Positions 41,891 through 52,359 of a DNA stretch of 64,000 nt are shown here, one piece after another. Position numbers and translations under genes: made by a program. Numbering within the stretch: the first letter of the stretch is position 1; the number at the start of each line of letters is the position of its first letter. The stretch lies in NCBI RefSeq assembly GCF_000284295.1, contig NC_017093.1, positions 8,060,001 through 8,124,000 of the forward strand, written 5' to 3'. The notes below the pieces were generated by a model. That model was not told where the DNA came from. It did not search any database and saw only the letters and a list, made by a program, of their open reading frames with translations. This stretch comes from Actinoplanes missouriensis 431. Its GTDB lineage: Bacteria; Actinomycetota; Actinomycetes; Mycobacteriales; Micromonosporaceae.

Positions 41891-43012
41891 TCAGCCCAGC
41901 AATTTGGCATATGCCGGCTTGATGACCTCATTGATCAGTACGAGTCGCTCGTCGTACGGGATGAACGCCGACTTCATCGCGTTGATGGTCAGCCACTGCA
42001 GCTCCGCCCAGCCCCAGCCGAACGCCTCCGTCAGCAGCGTCATCTCCCGCGACATCGACGTCCCGCTCATCAGCCGGTTGTCGGTGTTCACCGTGACCCG
42101 GAACCGGAGGTCGTGCAGCAGCTTGATCGGGTGCTCGGCGATCGACGCTGCCGCGCCGGTCTGCACGTTGGACGACGGGCAGAGCTCCAGCGGGATGCGC
42201 TTGTCCCGCACGTACGCCGCGAGCCGCCCCAGCACCGGCGGAGCGGACTGGGTGCCCCCGGTCGCGGTGACCGCGCTCGGCCCGGTGGCCGGCGCGGTGA
42301 TGTCGTCGACGATCCGGACGCCGTGACCGAGCCGGTCGGCGCCGCACCACTGGATCGCCTCCCAGATCGACGGCAGGCCGAACGCCTCGCCGGCGTGGAT
42401 GGTGAAGTGGAAGTTCTCCCGCTGCAGGTACTCGAAGGCGTCGAGGTGCCGGGTGGGCGGGAAGCCCGCCTCCGCGCCGGCGATGTCGAAGCCCACCACC
42501 CCGGTGTCGCGGTACCGGACCGCGAGCTCGGCGATCTCCTGCGACCGGGCGGCGTGCCGCATCGCGGTGAGCAGGGTGCCGATCCGGATCGGCCGTCCCG
42601 CGGCGGCCGCCTCCGCGCAGCCCTCGCGGAAACCGGCGTCGACCGCGTCGACCACCTGATCGAGGGTGAGACCGCGTTCCAGATGCTGCTCCGGCGCGTA
42701 GCGCACCTCGGCGTAGACCACGCCGTCGGCCGCCAGGTCGAGCGCGCACTCCTTGGCGACCCGGTGCAGGCCCTCCACGGTCTGCATGACCGCGACCGTG
42801 TGGGCGAAGGTTTCCAGGTACCGTTCCAGCGAACCGGAGTCGGCGGCCGCGACGAACCACTCGCCGAGCCGTTCCGGATCCCGGGCGGGCAGCTCGTGGC
42901 CGACGGCTGCGGCGAGCTCGACGATGGTGGCCGGTCGTAATCCGCCGTCCAAGTGGTCGTGGAGCAGGACCTTCGGTGCCCTGACGATGTCCGAGTGTGC
43001 GATGCCAGCCAT
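41891..43012 (-). CDS. add: adenosine deaminase
   Basis: A 373-aa zinc enzyme deaminating (deoxy)adenosine to (deoxy)inosine. Motifs: Zn-binding HDHLDGGLRP at the N-terminus, AEVRYAPEQHLERGLT, FDIAGAEAGFPP, FTIHAGEAFG (catalytic Glu), DRLGHGVRI, LELCPSSN and the metal/catalytic Asp pair in VNTDNRLMSG. A short insertion (~TAPATGPSAVTATGG) after HGVRI is unusual but sits in a loop. ATG 43012 has TAGGCT 6 nt upstream. It feeds the same nucleoside salvage set as the operon at 44-52 kb. Confidence 0.95.
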   Translation of the reverse strand: MAGIAHSDIVRAPKVLLHDHLDGGLRPATIVELAAAVGHELPARDPERLGEWFVAAADSGSLERYLETFAHTVAVMQTVEGLHRVAKECALDLAADGVVYAEVRYAPEQHLERGLTLDQVVDAVDAGFREGCAEAAAAGRPIRIGTLLTAMRHAARSQEIAELAVRYRDTGVVGFDIAGAEAGFPPTRHLDAFEYLQRENFHFTIHAGEAFGLPSIWEAIQWCGADRLGHGVRIVDDITAPATGPSAVTATGGTQSAPPVLGRLAAYVRDKRIPLELCPSSNVQTGAAASIAEHPIKLLHDLRFRVTVNTDNRLMSGTSMSREMTLLTEAFGWGWAELQWLTINAMKSAFIPYDERLVLINEVIKPAYAKLLG

Positions 43013-43018
43013 CAGAAG

Positions 43019-43024
43019 AGCCTA
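43019..43024 (-). promoter_or_regulatory. -10 box TAGGCT of leaderless add
   Basis: TAGGCT on the minus strand, 6 nt before ATG 43012; same sequence as the accA box. It partly overlaps the leader of the divergent methyltransferase gene. Confidence 0.6.
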
Positions 43025-43038
43025 GAGGGAAGCACCCG

Positions 43039-43848
43039 ATGATCGACGGAGCAATTCCGTATCTCCGATGCCCGGTGTGCCGGGAACCACTCACCCGGCA
43101 GGAGCGGGCGCTGCGCTGCCCCCGCGGGCACAGCTTCGACATGGCGAAGCAGGGGTACGCGGACCTCAGCGCCGGGCGGCTCCCGCACACCGGGGACAGC
43201 GCCGAGATGGTGGCCGACCGGGCCGCGTTCCTGGCCGCCGGGCACTACCGGTTCATCGCCGACGCACTCGCCGAGCACCGCGCCGACGGCCTGGTGCTCG
43301 ACGCCGGCACCGGGACCGGCGACTACCTGGCCCGGTTCCTGGACGGCTCGCCGGACGCGATCGGGCTGGGGCTGGACGTCTCCAAGCCGGCGCTGCGCCG
43401 GGCGGCCCGGTCGCACGAGCGGGCCGCAGCGGTGCTGGCCGACCTGTGGCGGCCGCTGCCGGTGGCGGACGGCTCGGCCGCGGTGATCCTCGACGTGTTC
43501 GCGCCGCGCAACGGCAGGGAGTTCCACCGGGTGCTGCGGCCGGACGGGGTGCTGCTGGTGGTCACCCCGGCCGCCGACCATCTGGCCGAGCTGATCGCCG
43601 CGCACGGGTTGATCTCGGTGGACCCGGACAAGGCCGAGCGAGTCGGCGCGAGTCTCGGCGCGCACTTCACGCTGGAGTCGTCGGCGGTGCTGCGGCACCC
43701 GATGCGGCTGGCGGCGCCGCAGGTGCGGACGCTGATCGGGATGACACCGAGCGCCCGGCACGTCCGGGTGGCCGAGCTGCCGGCGGCCGAGGTCACGGTG
43801 ACGGCCGCGGTCGAGGTGGCGGTCTACCGGCCGGCCGTGCACCGGTAG
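43039..43848 (+). CDS. RlmA-like 23S rRNA (guanine-N1) methyltransferase
   Basis: A 269-aa SAM-dependent methyltransferase of the RlmA(I)/RlmA(II)/TlrB family. An N-terminal zinc finger (CPVC...CPRGHSF) precedes a Rossmann methyltransferase domain (VLDAGTGTGDYLARFL, LGLDVSKPALRRAAR, SAAVILDVFAPRNGREFHRV). The family methylates G745 or G748 of 23S rRNA, and the G748 enzymes confer tylosin-type macrolide resistance. Subtype cannot be decided here. ATG 43039 follows GAGGGA. It diverges from add. Confidence 0.88.
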   Translation: MIDGAIPYLRCPVCREPLTRQERALRCPRGHSFDMAKQGYADLSAGRLPHTGDSAEMVADRAAFLAAGHYRFIADALAEHRADGLVLDAGTGTGDYLARFLDGSPDAIGLGLDVSKPALRRAARSHERAAAVLADLWRPLPVADGSAAVILDVFAPRNGREFHRVLRPDGVLLVVTPAADHLAELIAAHGLISVDPDKAERVGASLGAHFTLESSAVLRHPMRLAAPQVRTLIGMTPSARHVRVAELPAAEVTVTAAVEVAVYRPAVHR

Positions 43849-43862
43849 CGAGACCGGCGCAA

Positions 43863-43886
43863 CGGCCTCGCGTGGCAGCGAGGCCG
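43863..43886. terminator. stem-loop between converging rlmA-like and DUF4272 genes
   Basis: Perfect 9-bp stem CGGCCTCGC / GCGAGGCCG with a 6-nt loop. Confidence 0.55.
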
Positions 43887-43948
43887 CCGCGGATTCTCGG
43901 GGACGGGTCGGGTTTGCGGGGGCGGGCCAGCCCCGTACCAGATGGGGT

Positions 43949-44629
43949 TCAGACGGAAAGGTCTACTTCTTCCCATTCCGGAGGACCGTCGTGGTACGGG
44001 CCGGTGAAGATGACCGCCCACTCCAGCGCCCACCGCCGCTGGCCGATCGCGTTGCTGTCCACCTCACCGGGCAGCGCGCGGCCGATCTGCTCGGACTCCT
44101 GGAAGGCCCAGTCCAGGCAGTAATAGAGATCGAGCAGCACCGCGGCCTCGGCCGGATCCCGGACCGCGACCAGTGAGCGGGACCGCCAGCTGGCGAACGT
44201 CTCACCGGCCGGCAGGTCCGGCATCTGCACCATCAGCGCGTCGTCCGGCGGAACCGTCGGGTCCAGGTGCCGGCTCAGCCCGAGCAGCCAGGCCAGCGCG
44301 AAGACCGCGTCGTGGTGCAGCACGAACGAGCGGTGGTCGCCTTTCGCCCCGATCACGAACTGCCACTCCGGCGCGGTGACCAGCTCGACCAGGTGCGATC
44401 CGAGCAGCCAGCTCATCGCGGCCTCGGTGGGCATGCCGAAACAGCGCGCGACGACCACGTGCAGCACCGCGGCGCGCGCTTCCAGCTCGGCGGTCGGGCG
44501 CAGCTCGACCGTGTCACCCGGCTCCCAGACCAGCGGGAACGCCGCCGGGGGGAGGGGCAGGCCGAGCCGCGCGAGCTCGTCGAGACTTGCCTCGCGGACC
44601 GCGCGGGGATCGGGGGCGGCCTTCGTCAT
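43949..44629 (-). CDS. DUF4272 family protein
   Basis: A 226-aa soluble protein of the DUF4272 family, recognised by PTEAAMSWLLGSHLVELVT, HHDAVFALAWLLGL, DPAEAAVLLDLYYCLDWAFQ, and the ending QRRWALEWAVIF. Function unknown. It starts 6 nt beyond the deoA stop and looks like the last gene of the nucleoside operon, though it has no evident link to nucleoside metabolism. Confidence 0.85.
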   Translation of the reverse strand: MTKAAPDPRAVREASLDELARLGLPLPPAAFPLVWEPGDTVELRPTAELEARAAVLHVVVARCFGMPTEAAMSWLLGSHLVELVTAPEWQFVIGAKGDHRSFVLHHDAVFALAWLLGLSRHLDPTVPPDDALMVQMPDLPAGETFASWRSRSLVAVRDPAEAAVLLDLYYCLDWAFQESEQIGRALPGEVDSNAIGQRRWALEWAVIFTGPYHDGPPEWEEVDLSV

Positions 44630-44635
44630 GGTCGG

Positions 44636-45913
44636 TCAGGCTATGCGGTCGAGAAGCAGCCCGGCAGTGGCGGGCTGTTCAGTGCCGACGACGATCGCCG
44701 CCGCCGCCTCGTCACGCGCCACCGGGATCCGGGACTCGTCGTCCGCCCGCAGCTCCAGCAGCACGTCACCGGCACGCACCCGGTCACCGGGGCGAACCTT
44801 CAGCTGCACGCCGGCGCCGAAACTGACCGGGTCCTCCTTACGGGCCCGTCCGGCGCCGAGGCGCCAGGCCGCAATGCCGATCCCGTACGCGTCGAGCGAC
44901 GTCACCACACCGTCCTGCGAGGCACGCAGCACCTCGGTGTGGGCGGCCGTGGGCAGCGGCGCGTCCGGGTCGCCGCCCTGCGCACGGATCATCGCCCGCC
45001 AGCTGTCCATGGCCGCGCCCGAGGAGAGCGCCTTCTCCGGGTCGGCGTCGACACCGGCCGCCGCGAGCATCTCCCGGGCCAGCGCCAGGGTCAGCTCGAC
45101 CACGTCGGCCGGCCCGCCGCCGGCGAGCACCTCGACCGACTCGGCGACCTCGTTGGCGTTGCCGACGGCCAGGCCGAGCGGCGTGCTCATGTCGGTGAGC
45201 AGCGCCACCGTGGTGACACCGCTGTCCTTGCCCAGCTGAACCATGGTCCGGGCCAGCTCCTGGGCCATCGCCAGGTCCTTCATGAACGCGCCGGAGCCGA
45301 CCTTGACGTCCAGGACCAGCGCGCCGGTGCCCTCGGCGATCTTCTTGCTCATGATCGAGCTGGCGATCAGCGGGATCGCCTCGACCGTGCCGGTGACGTC
45401 GCGCAGCGCGTAGAGCTTGCGGTCGGCCGGGGCGAGACCGTCACCGGCCGCGCAGATGACCGCGCCGATGTCCTGCAGCTGCGACTTGAACTCGTCGTTA
45501 CTCAGCCGCGCCCGCCAGCCGGGGATGGACTCCAGCTTGTCCAGGGTGCCGCCGGTGTGCCCGAGGCCGCGGCCGGAGAGCTGCGGCACGGCCACGCCGC
45601 AGGCGGCCACGAGCGGGGTGAGCGGCAGCGTGATCTTGTCGCCGACGCCGCCGGTGGAGTGCTTGTCGGCGGTCGGCCGGGACACCGAGGAGAGGTCCAG
45701 GCGCTCACCGCTGGCGATCATCGCGGCGGTCCACCGGGCGATCTCCCGCGGCGTCATGCCGCGGAGCAGGATCGCCATGGCGAGCGCGGACATCTGCTCG
45801 TCGGCGACCACACCCCTGGTGTACGCGTCGACCACCCAGTCGATCTGCGCGTCGGAGAGCTCGTGACCGTCCCGCTTGGCCCGGATCACGTCGACAGCTG
45901 CGAACCCGCTCAC
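44636..45913 (-). CDS. deoA: thymidine phosphorylase
   Basis: A 425-aa pyrimidine nucleoside phosphorylase splitting thymidine/deoxyuridine with phosphate into base and deoxyribose 1-phosphate. Phosphate and base motifs: DKHSTGGVGDKITLPL, SGRGLGHTGGTLDKLESI, KIAEGTGALVLDVKVGSGAF, and a C-terminal alpha/beta domain with GAGVQLKVRPGDRVRAGDVL. GTG 45913 overlaps the cdd stop (GTGA). Confidence 0.96.
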   Translation of the reverse strand: MSGFAAVDVIRAKRDGHELSDAQIDWVVDAYTRGVVADEQMSALAMAILLRGMTPREIARWTAAMIASGERLDLSSVSRPTADKHSTGGVGDKITLPLTPLVAACGVAVPQLSGRGLGHTGGTLDKLESIPGWRARLSNDEFKSQLQDIGAVICAAGDGLAPADRKLYALRDVTGTVEAIPLIASSIMSKKIAEGTGALVLDVKVGSGAFMKDLAMAQELARTMVQLGKDSGVTTVALLTDMSTPLGLAVGNANEVAESVEVLAGGGPADVVELTLALAREMLAAAGVDADPEKALSSGAAMDSWRAMIRAQGGDPDAPLPTAAHTEVLRASQDGVVTSLDAYGIGIAAWRLGAGRARKEDPVSFGAGVQLKVRPGDRVRAGDVLLELRADDESRIPVARDEAAAAIVVGTEQPATAGLLLDRIA

Positions 45914-46626
45914 GCGTTCCCGTCCTTCCAGCGCTGAGGAATGCCCTCGGGCGCGTCACCCTCGCCGGCCCAGGACAGGCCGCCCTCGGCGTCCACGACC
46001 ACGACCCGTGGTGTGCGCACCAGGCCCCACGCCACCGCCGCCGAGGCGGCCGGGAAGTTGGGGCCCTCCTCCAGGATGCCCTTGTTCTCGCTGTTGCCGG
46101 GCTCCCCCGACGAACGCTCCCAGTAGGCGGTCCAGATGGTCTCGCCACCGGAGATGTCCGGGTGGACGAAGACCGTGCCACGGCCGCGCCACTTCGCCAG
46201 CTCGGCGGGGACCTCGGCGCCGCCGGCCGGGCCGGTCACCCGGGCCATGTCCTCGTAGCCGAACGCGTGCGGCAGCAGCTCGGTCATCCGCAGCGGCCGG
46301 GGCAGGGCCTCGACCTGGAGCTCCGGGCCGCCGTGTTCCCAGAGCAGCTGGCGGCACCGGCCGCAGGGCATCAGCGGCGCACCCGTCGCGTCGACGCAGG
46401 AAATCGCCACGAGGCGCCCGCCGCCGGTCGCGTGCAGCGAGCTGACCAGCCCGCACTCGGCGCACAGGGTCATGCCGATGGAAGCGTTCTCCACGTTGCA
46501 GCCCACGATGACCCGGCCGTCGTCGACGAGCCCGGCCACACCGACCGGGAAGTCGGAGATAGGCACGTACGCACGCCGCATCGTCTCGATGGCGGCAGCA
46601 CGCAGCCCCGCCCAGTCGATCTCCAT
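45910..46626 (-). CDS. cdd: cytidine deaminase with unusual C-terminal extension
   Basis: A 238-aa protein. Residues ~1-135 are a normal tetrameric cytidine deaminase: PISDFPVGVAGLVDDGRVIV, NVENASIGMTLCAECGL (zinc Cys and catalytic Glu), and PCGRCRQLLWE. Residues ~140-238 are an extra domain not found in typical 130-aa enzymes: AELAKWRGRGTVFVHPDISG, ETIWTAYWE, LEEGPNFPAASAAVAWGLVR, TPRVVVVDAEGGLSWAGEG. It reads like a small folded module, but I do not recognise it. The gene lies between the transporter permease and deoA (4-bp overlap with deoA). CAGAAT sits 7 nt upstream of its ATG, a possible internal leaderless promoter. Confidence 0.92.
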   Translation of the reverse strand: MEIDWAGLRAAAIETMRRAYVPISDFPVGVAGLVDDGRVIVGCNVENASIGMTLCAECGLVSSLHATGGGRLVAISCVDATGAPLMPCGRCRQLLWEHGGPELQVEALPRPLRMTELLPHAFGYEDMARVTGPAGGAEVPAELAKWRGRGTVFVHPDISGGETIWTAYWERSSGEPGNSENKGILEEGPNFPAASAAVAWGLVRTPRVVVVDAEGGLSWAGEGDAPEGIPQRWKDGNA

Positions 46627-46650
46627 GATCTGAATTCTGCCTGACTGTCT

Positions 46651-46693
46651 AGCTCTTGATGTATCAGCTCTTGATGTATCAGTTCTTGATGTA
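46651..46693 (-). repeat. 15-bp tandem repeat duplicating the permease stop codon
   Basis: AGCTCTTGATGTATC occurs twice exactly (46651-46680) and once as AGTTCTTGATGTA (46681-46693). On the coding strand it reads TACATCAAGAAC-TGA, TACATCAAGAGC-TGA, TACATCAAGAGC-TAG, all in frame. Confidence 0.85.
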
Positions 46694-47947
46694 AGGGACG
46701 CCGTCCGCCGCCGGAGCGCGGACCCGGCCGACCAGGCCGGCCACCGCGATGATCGTCGCGAGGTAGGGCAGCATGTTGAGGAACTGGCTCGGCACCGGGC
46801 TGCCGACCGCGCTCAGGTACGTCGCCAGCTTCTGCGCGAACCCGAAGAAGAGCGCGGCGCCGAGCGCGCCGAACGGGGTGAACCGGCCGAAGATCAGGGC
46901 GGCGAGCGCGATGAAGCCCGCGCCGGCCGTCATGTTCTTGGTGAAGCTGCCGGTCGCCACCAGCGTGAAGTACGCGCCGCCGAGACCGGCGACCACACCG
47001 CCGAGCAGCACGTTCGTGTAGCGCAGGCCGCGGACCCGGACACCCACCGTGTCGGCCGCGGTCGGGTGCTCGCCGACCGCGCGGGTGCGCAGGCCCCAGC
47101 GGGTCCGGGTGAGGCCGAAGTGGATCACCACGACCAGCACGAGCGCGACCCAGACCAGCAGGTTGGTGTCGAAGAGCACCGGCCCGATCACCGGGATGTC
47201 GGCCAGGCCCGGGATCCGCCACGAGGGCAGCTGCGGCGGCTCGTTGTAGGTGCTCGCGTCCCGCTGCATCAGGCCCTCGTAGAGGAAGCCGGTGACGCCG
47301 AGCGCGAACAGGTTGAGCACGATGCCGACCACCGTCTGGTCGACCAGGTAGCGGATCGAGAGCACGGCCAGGATCGCCGCGATGATCACGCCGCCGACGG
47401 CCGCGCTGATCAGACCGGCCCAGACGCTTGTCGCCATCGTGCCGACCAGGGCGCCGGCGAACGCGCCCATCAGGAACTGGCCCTCGATCGCCACGTTCAC
47501 CACACCGGACCGCTCGCCCAGCACACCGGCGAGCGCGCCCAGGATCAGCGGCAGCGCCAGCTGCAGGGTGCCGCTGGTGGTGTCCACCAGCGGCAGGAAC
47601 TTGCCCGCCACCTGCCAGCAGAGGAACGACAGGACGAACGCCAGGATGCCGAGCGAGAGCAGCAGGTTCTGGAACCTCTTCGCGAAACTCGCGAAGAGCA
47701 GGCCGCCGGCCACGATCGTGACGATGCCGAAGAGGACCGCGCCGAGCTGGCCGTTGATCGACAGCGCCGCGCCCTCGGCGTCCTCGCTCAGCGTGAACCG
47801 GGCGGTCTCGCTCTTCGCGAGCGAGCCGAACAGCGCCGCGGCCAGGATGCCGATCAGGACGAGACCCGCTCCGAGGCGGCGCGGCCGGGTCCAGAACGGT
47901 TCCGGCGCCGCGAGCTCGGTGCTCGCCTCCACTGTTGCCGTCGACAT
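46679..47947 (-). CDS. nucleoside ABC transporter permease (second)
   Basis: A 422-aa inner-membrane permease of the branched-chain/BMP-type (BPD_transp_2) family, with ~9-10 hydrophobic segments. Characteristic ALAGVLGERSGVVNVAIEGQFLMGAF, LVDQTVVGIVLNLFALGVTGFL, and TRTRWGLRTRAVGEHPTAADTVG. It pairs with the upstream permease to import purine or pyrimidine nucleosides. A long N-terminal part (~120 residues) with extra membrane helices precedes the core. It ends YIKN just before a stop that is itself part of a tandem repeat. ATG 47947 comes 3 nt after the previous stop. Confidence 0.9.
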   Translation of the reverse strand: MSTATVEASTELAAPEPFWTRPRRLGAGLVLIGILAAALFGSLAKSETARFTLSEDAEGAALSINGQLGAVLFGIVTIVAGGLLFASFAKRFQNLLLSLGILAFVLSFLCWQVAGKFLPLVDTTSGTLQLALPLILGALAGVLGERSGVVNVAIEGQFLMGAFAGALVGTMATSVWAGLISAAVGGVIIAAILAVLSIRYLVDQTVVGIVLNLFALGVTGFLYEGLMQRDASTYNEPPQLPSWRIPGLADIPVIGPVLFDTNLLVWVALVLVVVIHFGLTRTRWGLRTRAVGEHPTAADTVGVRVRGLRYTNVLLGGVVAGLGGAYFTLVATGSFTKNMTAGAGFIALAALIFGRFTPFGALGAALFFGFAQKLATYLSAVGSPVPSQFLNMLPYLATIIAVAGLVGRVRAPAADGVPYIKN

Positions 47948-47950
47948 GTC

Positions 47951-49185
47951 TCAGCCCTTCGCCAGCGAGGCGCCCGGCCGCACGAGGCGGGTGGCGCGAA
48001 GTCGGAAGATCGCCTTAACCAGGGCGGGGGCGGCGATGAAGATGACGATCAGCGCCTGGAGCACGGTGACCAGCTCCAGCGAGATGCCGGAGTAGGACTG
48101 CATCCGGTTGCCGCCGGCTCGCAGCGCGCCGAAGAGCAGGGCGGCCCAGAGGGTGCCCCACGGCTTGTTGCGGCCGAGCAGGGCGACGAGCAGGCCGTCG
48201 AAGCCGATGTTGCCGGCCACCGCGGGGGTGAGCGCGTGGGCGGTGCCGAGGACCTGGGTCGCGCCGCCGAGACCGGCGAGGGCGCCGGCGACGGCCATCA
48301 GCACCGCGTACGTCTTGGCGACGCTGATGCCCGCGGTCTTGGCCGCGTGCTGGTTCGCGCCGACGGCCCGCAGCTCGAAGCCGAACGAGGAGCGGTTCAG
48401 CAGCCAGGCCACGCCGGCCGTGACCGCCACCGCGAGCAGGATGCCCAGGTGCACCCGGAGCACGCCGCCGAACGACGGCAGCTGCGCCGAGTCCGCGATG
48501 GTCTTGCTGATCGCGTCGGTGCGGTCCGGGTCCTGCACGCCCTTCTGCAGCACCAGCCAGGAGAGGAACAGCGCGGCGGTGTAGTTGAGCATGATCGTGG
48601 TGATCACCTCGTGCGCGCCGGTGCGCGCCTTGAGGATGCCCGGGATGAAGCCCCAGAGCGCGCCGCCGATCGCGCCGGCCACGATCGCCACCACCAGGTT
48701 CAGCACGATCGGCAGGCCGAACGTGAAGCCGGCCACGCCGGCGGTGATGCAGCCGATCACGGCCTGGCCCTGCGCGCCGATGTTGAACAGGCCACCGCGG
48801 AACGCCAGCGCCACGGAGAGGCCGGTGAACACCAGCGGGGCGGCGTAGGTGAGCGTCTCGGAGATCGGCGCGAACGCGTCCTGCCAGGTGCCGGTCCCGC
48901 TGAACCAGGCGGAGAACGCCTCCGGGTCGCCGAACGCGCCCTTGAGCAGGTCGGAGTAGGCGGTGCTGATCAGCTGCCAGCTCGCGGTCAGCGCGTCACC
49001 CGGACGGGCGGTGAAGTAGGCGAACTTCGCCAGCACCTCGGAGTCGGAGACGACGATCAGGATCGCGCCGATCACGAACGCCAGCACGATCGACAGGAAC
49101 GTCACCGTGACCGTGTTCGACGACCAGAGGTTGCGGGTGAAGTGGCTGAGGAACGATTCCTCTTTTTTAGCCGGCGCTTCGGTGG

Positions 49186-49189
<4 letters not shown>
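47951..49189 (-). CDS. nucleoside ABC transporter permease (first)
   Basis: A 412-aa permease of the same family: APLVFTGLSVALAFRGGLFN, IGAQGQAVIGCITAGVAGF, GALWGFIPGILKARTGAHEV, TTIMLNYTAALFLSWLVL, and FGFELRAVGANQHAAKTAGI. GTG 49189 overlaps the ATPase stop (GTGA). An apparent ORF extension upstream to 49540 is in the wrong frame for the ATPase and is rejected. Confidence 0.92.
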
Positions 49190-50712
<1,523 letters not shown>

Positions 50713-50760
50713 CGGAATCTCCCGGTTCGCTGGTGGACTTCACTGGTGGGTTCAACACGA

Positions 50761-50805
50761 GCCGCCGCTCAGCCGCAGGTGGTGGACCCGCGGCTGGGCG
50801 GCGGC
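50761..50805 (-). promoter_or_regulatory. stem-loop between substrate-binding protein and ATPase genes
   Basis: A 16-bp stem GCCGCCGCTCAGCCGC / GCGGCTGGGCGGCGGC (one mismatch) with a 13-nt loop, in the 116-bp gap after the bmp stop. Its likely role is stabilising the bmp message or partial termination, giving more binding protein than transporter. Confidence 0.6.
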
Positions 50806-50828
50806 CGAGATGCTACCTAACTACTGGA

Positions 50829-51917
50829 TCACGCAGGCGCGCTGGCCGACTCGACCTTCACGGTGCCGGCGACGATGTCCGCCTTCAGCTTGTCGATCTC
50901 GGCCTTGAGCGCCGCGTCGACCTTGGAGTCGAACTGGTTGTAACCGGCCAGGCCGACGCCGTTGTTCTCCAGGGTGCCCACGTAACCCGGGCTGGCGGCG
51001 AGCGCCTCACCCTTGGCGCCCTTGACGACGGCCTCCTTGACGGCCTCCTCGATGTTCTTGACGACCGTGGTCAGGAACACGTCGCAGTACTGCTCGGCGC
51101 TCTTGCAGCCGTCCTGGTCGACCCAGATGACCGAGGTCTTGCCGGCCGAGTCCTTGGCGACCTGGGCGGTGCCCAGGCCGGTGCCGCCGGCGACCGGCAT
51201 GACGATGTCGGCGCCCTGCGAGACCAGGGTCTGGGTGATGCTCTTGCCCTTGTTCTGGTCGACGAAGCTCTCGGCGAAGGTGCCGTTCTGCTTCGCTTTG
51301 TCCCAGCCCACGACCGCGACCTTGGTGCCCTTGGTCTTGTTGTGGTACTCGACGCCGTCGTAGAAGCCGTCCATGAAGATGGTGACCGGCGGGATCTTCA
51401 GGCCACCGTACGTCGCGACCTTGCCGGTCTTGGTGTAGCCCGCGGCCAGGTAGCCGGCGAGGAACGCGGCCTGCTGGGTGGCGAACTGCATCGGGAAGAC
51501 GTTGGTGTTGCCGCTGGTGCTGTCGACGATGCCGAACTGCGAGTCGGCGCTCTCCTTGGCGACCTTGGTGGTGGCGTCGCCCATCAGGCCGCCGACCGCC
51601 AGGATGAAGTTGCACTTCTGGGTCACGAAGCTGCGCAGGCCCGGCTCGTAGTCGGCCTCGGAGGAGGACGCCACGTACTTCGCGTCGACGTTGCTGGCCT
51701 CGGCCTTGGCAGCCTCCAGGCCGGCCCAGGCGGACGCGTTGAACGACTTGTCGTCGATGCCACCGGTGTCGGTGACCATGCAGGCCTTGTAAGCGGCGGC
51801 AGCGCTGGAGCCGCCGGCCGGGCTGTCCTCGGGGGCATCGCCACAGGCGGCGGCAGCGAGCGTCAGCCCACCTGCCGCGAGAATCGCCACGATCCGCTTC
51901 CCACGTACTGGGCGCAA
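50829..51917 (-). CDS. BMP-family nucleoside-binding lipoprotein
   Basis: A 362-aa extracellular substrate-binding lipoprotein. Signal peptide with lipobox LAAAAC (Cys ~25). BMP/Med family motifs: MVTDTGGIDDKSFNASAWAG, FILAVGGLMGDATTKVAKES, FATQQAAFLAGYLAAG, GKVATYGGLKIPPV. PnrA-like relatives bind purine and pyrimidine nucleosides. TTG 51917 follows GGAGGG at 5-nt spacing. It is the first gene of the transporter-cdd-deoA operon. Confidence 0.92.
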   Translation of the reverse strand: MRPVRGKRIVAILAAGGLTLAAAACGDAPEDSPAGGSSAAAAYKACMVTDTGGIDDKSFNASAWAGLEAAKAEASNVDAKYVASSSEADYEPGLRSFVTQKCNFILAVGGLMGDATTKVAKESADSQFGIVDSTSGNTNVFPMQFATQQAAFLAGYLAAGYTKTGKVATYGGLKIPPVTIFMDGFYDGVEYHNKTKGTKVAVVGWDKAKQNGTFAESFVDQNKGKSITQTLVSQGADIVMPVAGGTGLGTAQVAKDSAGKTSVIWVDQDGCKSAEQYCDVFLTTVVKNIEEAVKEAVVKGAKGEALAASPGYVGTLENNGVGLAGYNQFDSKVDAALKAEIDKLKADIVAGTVKVESASAPA

Positions 51918-52058
51918 GACGCCCTCCTTCTTGATGTGCGCACCGACCCGCTCGGTGAACCTAAGGACGGCAGCGTAGCCGGGGCTAAACGCGACGTCAG
52001 GTGATCGTTCCGGACTGTTCGTTGTCCGTTACCTGGTTGCAATCCCGGATCCCGTTCG

Positions 52059-52097
52059 GCCCGTTTCTGTATCACGTTGTTACGGCCGGAAACGGGC
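52059..52097 (-). terminator. inverted repeat downstream of the small membrane protein gene
   Basis: Perfect 9-bp stem GCCCGTTTC / GAAACGGGC with a 21-nt loop, between the small membrane protein stop (52138) and the bmp leader. A terminator is likely but the loop is long. The rest of 51918-52137 shows no gene and must contain the bmp promoter. Confidence 0.45.
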
Positions 52098-52137
52098 ATC
52101 TGGGGTGGTCAGAGGCGATCCGAATTTACATACGGAA

Positions 52138-52359
52138 TCACTTGTGACGCCACGCACGGACGCCCAGCACACCCACCACGGTGCCAATAGTGAGCGACGC
52201 CACGATCAACACGGCGTGCACCCAGAGGAATGAGGTGGGCGCACCGTCGGCGAACGACCGGTCGTCGTTCCAGATCGCCACCCCGAACCTCGGCCAGATC
52301 ACCCACGTCCACACCCCGACGCCGACGAGGAACGCCGCCCACCGCTTGCTGATCATCAC
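52138..52359 (-). CDS. SCO4848-like small membrane protein
   Basis: A 73-aa protein with two transmembrane helices (WAAFLVGVGVWTWVIWPRFG and VHAVLIVASLTIGTVVGVLG). The aromatic WVIWPRF...W pattern and length match the SCO4848 family of actinobacterial membrane proteins, function unknown. ATG 52359 overlaps the stop of the upstream hypothetical gene (52356), so the two are coupled. Confidence 0.8.
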   Translation of the reverse strand: MMISKRWAAFLVGVGVWTWVIWPRFGVAIWNDDRSFADGAPTSFLWVHAVLIVASLTIGTVVGVLGVRAWRHK

